Part shown: piece after piece, positions 58,468 to 64,000 of the stretch
Numbering within the stretch: position 1 is the stretch's first letter
Layout of the letters: each line of letters starts with the position of its first letter
Assembly (NCBI RefSeq): GCF_003261585.1
Contig: NZ_POVU01000002.1
Coordinates: 1 to 64,000, forward strand
Direction of reading: 5' to 3'
Source: Acinetobacter sp. MB5
Lineage (GTDB): Bacteria; Pseudomonadota; Gammaproteobacteria; Pseudomonadales; Moraxellaceae
Length of the DNA: 64,000 nucleotides
Notes under the pieces: model-generated
What the model was told of the DNA's origin: nothing
Database searches by the model: none
What the model saw: only the letters and a program-made list of their open reading frames with translations
Translations under genes and position numbers: made by a program

Positions 58468-61400
58468 TTAAAAGCGCCAATTATAGAAAACATCCATCGC
58501 ACGCTCTACCGATTGACTCGCCTCTAAATACATGCGTTTGTTCATTTGATAACGTAAAGTCAACTTGTTTACGTTTGTAAAGACACCTACACCATAACGT
58601 AAATATAGATCAGGGGTTAAATATCCAGTCACACTGACCTGAGTATCATCACCTGTACCTTCTGCGTCTAAAGCCAATCCACTTAATCCAAATGTTCGTC
58701 CAATCTGATTGGTAAAGGCACGTGTCCCTCCCAAGCCTAAACTGATACCAGCCGCTGCTAGGGTGTTGTTTACATCCGATTTAAAAGTCGTGGTCTGGTT
58801 TAAACTGGAGCTACCTTCATTGATACGCCCAGAAAGTAAGGCATTAAGTGCTTCCTGTTCGGACAGCCCCCCATCATTATACACTTGAATGTTTGGTGAA
58901 GATGCCGTACCCGAAATACGCACCCCCACTGTTGTTCCTGAAATGTTTTTGGTCGTGTCAATATCTAAAGTTGGATTGCCCACTGGCCCATTGAAACGAA
59001 TAATCGCCCGATTCAAATCCAGTGTTTGTCCATAAGGTTCAATTTTTACTTTTTGGCTCACCCCAATTGCACCATTGGCATTCATGGCCGTTTCAAGACC
59101 ACGCTGAGTCAGATATAAACGACCAACCAACGGAATTCGACTATTAAAGCCTTGGAAGATGACTTTATCTCCCAGTGATAAATCGACATCCGCCTGAATT
59201 TTCCAAGGCTTAGACTGTCGTAATACCTGTAATGCATCTTGCCCAGCTTTAAGTACACGCACGTCAGGAGAAACGTTAACAACATTCGCACTCGACTCTG
59301 GCATATTGATCAATGCACGCGGAATATCGACTTTACCTTTTACAGTGACACTTTTCTGGAGCGGAAGCATATCGACAGCAATATTGGTGTCAATTACAGC
59401 AGTTAATAAAGGTGCTTGGCGAATGAGGAGCTTATCCCCTGTGAAGTTAAACTGAACATGCGGTTCGCCTGTCCAATCAACTTGACCATCAATTTTACCG
59501 ACACCCTTACCACTGTTAAATCCGCCTTGAATCGATGCATGATTTTGACGAATTGCAGAATAGACTTGTAAATTATGAATATTTACAGGAACAGAAACCA
59601 AACTGAGTGAACCATTTTTTAGGCGAAGATCACCCGTTAATAATGGCTTGGTCAACGTTCCATTGACTTTCCCTGCAAATGCCAAAGTACCCCCGATTGA
59701 GCGGATATCCTGTACAAATGGTTTTAGAAATTTAAGATCTACCTGATCAAAGGCGATTTCGCCCTGCATCGGGAAGTCAGACTTATATGGATCAACCACC
59801 ACATTGGCATAGCCAGTACCGATATTTTCAGTCTTAACGTCTAAACGCAACAGCAAGCCTTGGGTTACACTTTTGGCAATCAGACTCAATTGCTGATAAC
59901 TGGTTGTGGTTGCAGGATCATCAGGATCATCTGCTGTGACACCAATCTGCCCATTTTGAGTAATGAGCTTGGCATCAATATTGGGTCGTTTACCTTGTGC
60001 CCAAGAAGCCTTAGCATAACCATTCAACTGACCTGTCATGGCAAAACCATCAGGCATAAATGCAGAAAAATCATTTAAATTTAAGTTGCTTGCAACAAAG
60101 GAAATATTACCAGCATTCGGACTAATCTGAACTGGCTGATCAAAACACAACTGGCTCTGCTTGCTTGACCAACAATGTTGCCCAATATAAAGCTGATGTG
60201 TCGCACTATGGTAGATCACATTAGCATTTTGCTGTTGAGTCAATACCGCACGAACCGAGTCAAAAGTTCCCCGCTGAATCTGCCCTGACCAATCATTATT
60301 TGGATTAAAACCACCTGCAAGTTGTACATAAAATTTAGAATAACTATTCCAACCCTGTACTTGCAGCACATGTGCTTTACGTGTCCCTGCAATGGTCATT
60401 GCGCCATATTGAATTTGGCGGTTACCACGGCGTAAATTAGTCATTTCCGCCTTGAGCATACTCGGTACATTTTCCGAGGTTGGCAATTCACCACGTACCC
60501 TTAATTTCTGAATGCTGAGTAAGTCCTTAAAGGCAAAATTATCAACAGCGATATTGGCGGTTGCTTTAACATGCGGACGGGTTTGCATATCTAAGTAACC
60601 ATATGCTTTACCACGTAATCCTGAGTAAATTGCATATAAAGCAGGTGCATTAATTTGCAGGTGTAAGTTTTGAGCATTACCTGTCGCCTGAACCTGATTA
60701 CCTGCATAGGCTAAAAACAGGTTATTCGCCTCAAACTGTTGTGGTACCAAACCTTTCTGATTGCTGTTCACAACAACCGCAAGGTTGCCTTTACCACGCA
60801 CAACCTGATGATTAATCATTCCTGCTAAATTCAATTGCTGAATACTGATACGTTTAAGAGCATCAGACCATAAGCCTTCAGATTTAACTACACCAGAAAT
60901 TTCACCATTTAAGCCACTAATAAAGTACTGAGGTTTAAAATGGACGAGAGCAGCATTAATTTTCCACACAATACCATTTTTAAAACTGACTAGACCATCA
61001 GCCAAGATTTTACCTGCGGCTCCATCATGGCTGAGTTTTGCAATTTTGATAAAATCTGAAGTTCCAGATAAATCAAGATCTAGATTACCTGAGCTATTCG
61101 GTACGCGACTCGATTGCAATGCACCATGATAACGAACTGCATAGCCTTTTAGACCTCCACCTGATTTTTCATCATTCAGAATAACTGCAACTGTCGATGA
61201 TCCTGTCAAATGAACTTTGTCCTGACCCTGATCTGCCAACTGGCCGGTTAAATCAACATTTTTGAATTCCATAATCTGTTGATTTTTATTGGCATAGCCA
61301 TTGGCATTCAGCTGCCCATTGAGCAAATTCACTGGCGCAGCATCGACCACAGTTTGTGGATTAAAGTTTTTAGCTGCGACAACTGCATTCCATTTAAACT

Positions 61401-62976
61401 GGCGCTTATCGGTTGGTAACTGTAAAACAGCATGCCCTGTCAAACCACCTTCTGGGGTTACATATTTAAATTCAGGAATATTCAAATCCTGTTTTTTGAA
61501 ATTGAGCTTTGCCTGATATTGCCCCGTTGGCAATAAGCCTTGCTCGTGTTTAGTCACCTGTGTGGAAACTAAAATATCATCCTGTCCCTGTTGCAACTTG
61601 ATATCAACATGGCCAGATGGACTATTTAACCAGCCAATATAAGGCATTGAACGGTTGATATTCTGCCAGCCAAGATTAATCAACATGGGCTGAACTTTTT
61701 TGTTCTTTTCTTCAGCCTGATCAAGTTTCAAATTCCAGGTTTCATATTTATCAAACTTGACAGCTCCAGTGACATGCAAGCCTTGATCAAGCTTCCCTGT
61801 AGATGCTAACTCCCCATCCATATTGGGTGGTAAAAAGTCACGAATACTGGCTGGAACAAGTTTATCTTTCGGTTGCATGCCTTGCATACGACCTTGTGCT
61901 TGCCAGAAGACTTTATGCTGCCAGTTAACTAAACCTGTCGCATTGACATTACCTTGCATCACCTGACCATCGAACTTACTGATGTCTAATTGGTGAACAT
62001 AGTCGGTAAACATCTCGACTTGATAATTACCTTCAGGAACATCTTTTCCGCGTAAATCTGTGTTGACGTGAATATTCATTCCCGATGCAGTCCCATCAAC
62101 TTTCGCTACACCTGATTTTGACCAGAGTTTCTGAGCGGTCATCAGTGGCCAGTAATAATTTTTTAGATTCACCTGCCCACGCATCGGTACGTGTGGGTGT
62201 AATGGCTGAATCATCATTCGGGCAGACAATAAATCTGGTGTACGCGTTGCAGCTCCAGCTGTAATCGTATCGAGCGTCCCACCTACGTGTACGGTAATGT
62301 CATGAATATTTAAAACATGCAATGCAGGAATATTTAACTTACCTACCGCTTGTAATGGATATTTCTGCTCAAACTTCATTTGTCCAGAAGCTTGTTTGAC
62401 ATTCAAATATCCCATATCAAAACTTGAATCTTTAAATTTTAATTCAGTCCCTGACCATAGCGCCTTATGCAATTTAAGATCATAAAAATTCACGACTGTG
62501 GTTCTAACTCGGATCTGCAAATGATCCAAAGTTGCTGCATCGAGTCGCAAAGTAAAGGGCAACTTAATTTGATTAAATTTAAATGGCTGATTACTTGGTG
62601 GTCTTTGATCAATAATTTCAAGTGACTGAACTTCTGCATGGCTAAAATGCAATTCTTTTTCAACAATGGCTCGCCAGCCAATCACCACTTTGGCACGTTT
62701 GACTTTAATTTCAATGCCACCAATATTAATATCCATCTTACGCAGGGTTAATCCGTTTAGGAAATTACCACCTTCGTATTCATAACGAATCATTTTCTGG
62801 CTTTGTAAAACCCGATCAAGTAAAAACTGACTACCGCGATCGGTTGAGAACATTACAGCTAGCGCAACAAACATCAACAACAATATGCCTAAAAAGCTCA
62901 ACACTACGGTACGCCAGATACGGCGTTTCGGTTGCAAAGCTAAAGATGGATCAGGTTGCTGTTGTTGTTCAGTCAT
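58468..62976 (-). CDS. tamB: Translocation and assembly module protein TamB
   Basis: 1502-aa AsmA-like bridge between inner and outer membranes that works with TamA and helps phospholipid transport and barrel protein insertion. One N-terminal membrane helix (VVLSFLGILLLMFVALAVMFS, about 20-42), a long run of beta-rich repeats forming a groove, and the C-terminal DUF490/TamB domain ending YNWRF. 15 bp after tamA. Length is typical or slightly long. Confidence 0.95.
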   Translation of the reverse strand: MTEQQQQPDPSLALQPKRRIWRTVVLSFLGILLLMFVALAVMFSTDRGSQFLLDRVLQSQKMIRYEYEGGNFLNGLTLRKMDINIGGIEIKVKRAKVVIGWRAIVEKELHFSHAEVQSLEIIDQRPPSNQPFKFNQIKLPFTLRLDAATLDHLQIRVRTTVVNFYDLKLHKALWSGTELKFKDSSFDMGYLNVKQASGQMKFEQKYPLQAVGKLNIPALHVLNIHDITVHVGGTLDTITAGAATRTPDLLSARMMIQPLHPHVPMRGQVNLKNYYWPLMTAQKLWSKSGVAKVDGTASGMNIHVNTDLRGKDVPEGNYQVEMFTDYVHQLDISKFDGQVMQGNVNATGLVNWQHKVFWQAQGRMQGMQPKDKLVPASIRDFLPPNMDGELASTGKLDQGLHVTGAVKFDKYETWNLKLDQAEEKNKKVQPMLINLGWQNINRSMPYIGWLNSPSGHVDIKLQQGQDDILVSTQVTKHEQGLLPTGQYQAKLNFKKQDLNIPEFKYVTPEGGLTGHAVLQLPTDKRQFKWNAVVAAKNFNPQTVVDAAPVNLLNGQLNANGYANKNQQIMEFKNVDLTGQLADQGQDKVHLTGSSTVAVILNDEKSGGGLKGYAVRYHGALQSSRVPNSSGNLDLDLSGTSDFIKIAKLSHDGAAGKILADGLVSFKNGIVWKINAALVHFKPQYFISGLNGEISGVVKSEGLWSDALKRISIQQLNLAGMINHQVVRGKGNLAVVVNSNQKGLVPQQFEANNLFLAYAGNQVQATGNAQNLHLQINAPALYAIYSGLRGKAYGYLDMQTRPHVKATANIAVDNFAFKDLLSIQKLRVRGELPTSENVPSMLKAEMTNLRRGNRQIQYGAMTIAGTRKAHVLQVQGWNSYSKFYVQLAGGFNPNNDWSGQIQRGTFDSVRAVLTQQQNANVIYHSATHQLYIGQHCWSSKQSQLCFDQPVQISPNAGNISFVASNLNLNDFSAFMPDGFAMTGQLNGYAKASWAQGKRPNIDAKLITQNGQIGVTADDPDDPATTTSYQQLSLIAKSVTQGLLLRLDVKTENIGTGYANVVVDPYKSDFPMQGEIAFDQVDLKFLKPFVQDIRSIGGTLAFAGKVNGTLTKPLLTGDLRLKNGSLSLVSVPVNIHNLQVYSAIRQNHASIQGGFNSGKGVGKIDGQVDWTGEPHVQFNFTGDKLLIRQAPLLTAVIDTNIAVDMLPLQKSVTVKGKVDIPRALINMPESSANVVNVSPDVRVLKAGQDALQVLRQSKPWKIQADVDLSLGDKVIFQGFNSRIPLVGRLYLTQRGLETAMNANGAIGVSQKVKIEPYGQTLDLNRAIIRFNGPVGNPTLDIDTTKNISGTTVGVRISGTASSPNIQVYNDGGLSEQEALNALLSGRINEGSSSLNQTTTFKSDVNNTLAAAGISLGLGGTRAFTNQIGRTFGLSGLALDAEGTGDDTQVSVTGYLTPDLYLRYGVGVFTNVNKLTLRYQMNKRMYLEASQSVERAMDVFYNWRF

Positions 62977-62991
62977 GTGGATTGAAAAGCC

Positions 62992-64000
62992 TTATTGTAA
63001 TTGTGAGCCAATAAAGAAATGTAAACGAATTGGATGATTTGGATCAGAAAGTCCTGAAGCCACATCTAAGCGAATTGGGCCAATTGGGGATTGCCAGCGA
63101 ATTCCCACACCCACGCTATATGCAGTTGAATTTGAAAAACTCTTATCGTAGGCATTTCCTACATCAGAAAAAATCGCAGCGCGCCAGCCTTCCTTAAATT
63201 GATAGTTATACTCTAAAGAGCCAACAGCAAGTGCCTGTCCACCGATTTTGTAGCCATTTTCTGTAGGTGACAGACTTTTATAATCAAACCCGCGAATACT
63301 CTGATCTCCACCTGCAAAAAAACGCAGGTTGTATGGAACATTAGCGAAGTCATCTGTAAAAATATAACCCAAATGTAAACCACCAACGAATTGATGATTA
63401 TAATTTTCACCCAGAGAATAAACAAAAGTCCAATCTGCATTAGCAATCGCCATATTGGCATCTGAAATCACAGATTTTGAACCTAGTTGAATTTTATAAG
63501 TCTGCTTAAAACCTTTAGTTGGATTAACAGTATTATTACTATCCGTCCGTCCAATTTGGTAACCAAGTAATAAGGCTTGTTGCTGAGGATTAGAGCCTGG
63601 TTTCAAAAATGCATCAGGCACATCAGCAGTATCGACTTCCCCAATTTGATGAATCTGATCCAGTCGATAACGCACACCATAGGTCTGTTGCCAATTTCCA
63701 TATGGGTTTTTTATCAGGTGTTCTGCACCCATGACCGCCGATTCCGTTGTAAGACTCATTCCAGGCCCTACACCATTAAACTTTTCCCGCTCAAATCCAC
63801 CGATCAGACTGAAATAGTCATTGAGTGGATCTTTATTGGGAATACTATAGCGTGTATCAATCGACTGAGTGATTTGTGACACTTCCATGTTTGCATCAAA
63901 CGAGTGCCCAGAGCTGTTTACAATCGCACGGCGATATTGAGCACGGACACGTGGCCCTGTGTCTGTCCCCCAGCCCACACCCAATTCAGCACTATTTAGC
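62992..64000 (-). CDS. tamA: Autotransporter assembly factor TamA (5' end outside window)
   Basis: Omp85-family barrel protein. Only the C-terminal part is present; the frame stays open to base 64000. The barrel region has the Omp85 marks RFFAGGDQSIRGFDY (RGF motif) and SVGVGIRWQSPIGPIRLDVA; it ends FIGSQLQ. POTRA domains would lie beyond the window. Directly before tamB, the usual pair. Confidence 0.93.
   Translation of the reverse strand, partial: LNSAELGVGWGTDTGPRVRAQYRRAIVNSSGHSFDANMEVSQITQSIDTRYSIPNKDPLNDYFSLIGGFEREKFNGVGPGMSLTTESAVMGAEHLIKNPYGNWQQTYGVRYRLDQIHQIGEVDTADVPDAFLKPGSNPQQQALLLGYQIGRTDSNNTVNPTKGFKQTYKIQLGSKSVISDANMAIANADWTFVYSLGENYNHQFVGGLHLGYIFTDDFANVPYNLRFFAGGDQSIRGFDYKSLSPTENGYKIGGQALAVGSLEYNYQFKEGWRAAIFSDVGNAYDKSFSNSTAYSVGVGIRWQSPIGPIRLDVASGLSDPNHPIRLHFFIGSQLQ

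Overview
The window looks like chromosomal DNA from an Acinetobacter (Moraxellaceae, Gammaproteobacteria). Support comes from the AT-rich but well-coded sequence, the order tsaE-mutL-miaA-hfq with a long glycine-rich Hfq tail, the long-form GAPDH, and the many short genes closed by A/T-flanked hairpins. The genus call is inference from gene content; no database was searched. Both edges cut genes: hfq at the left, tamA at the right.

Layout. 1-7 kb: RNA and DNA maintenance (hfq, miaA, mutL, tsaE), two pseudouridine synthases, a lone DinJ/RelB-like antitoxin and a GNAT acetyltransferase. 7-10.3 kb: a MetR-like regulator, a small accessory strip with a 79-bp palindromic element and a frameshifted gene, and a CLC protein with fluoride-exporter (CLC-F) features and an unusual leader. 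10.3-36.5 kb: mostly housekeeping genes (tkt, metK, fxsA, ruvC, nnr, queG, bioB, proB, obgE, a qorB-type oxidoreductase with its HxlR regulator, gap, rarD, blc, uvrB, a PAS-GGDEF protein, an FAD oxidoreductase, aspC). A tRNA-Asn follows at 36.7 kb.

36.8-47.7 kb is the main accessory block. It is a catabolic cluster: a luciferase-like monooxygenase with its flavin reductase, an alpha/beta hydrolase, a DUF1185 protein, an aldehyde dehydrogenase, an NCS1 permease, a porin, a succinate-semialdehyde dehydrogenase, a carboxymuconolactone decarboxylase-like protein, a GntR regulator and a DUF1330 protein. The same 12-bp palindrome lies before three transcription units, suggesting one GntR regulon. 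The enzyme set resembles the ring-opening route for pyridine to succinate semialdehyde and succinate; that substrate is an inference.

48.2-53.4 kb is a sulfide/sulfane-sulfur module: two YeeE/YedE half-transporters, a TauE/SafE exporter, sulfide:quinone oxidoreductase and persulfide dioxygenase. It reads from a sigma-54-type promoter next to a divergent sigma-54 activator.

53.4-55 kb is a small AT-rich accessory patch. It holds a uracil-DNA-glycosylase-like protein whose stop overlaps the start of a gene with an in-frame TAG at codon 7. 55-64 kb returns to core genes: acnB, a small lipoprotein, tamB and tamA. There is no CRISPR array, rRNA, full insertion sequence or prophage.
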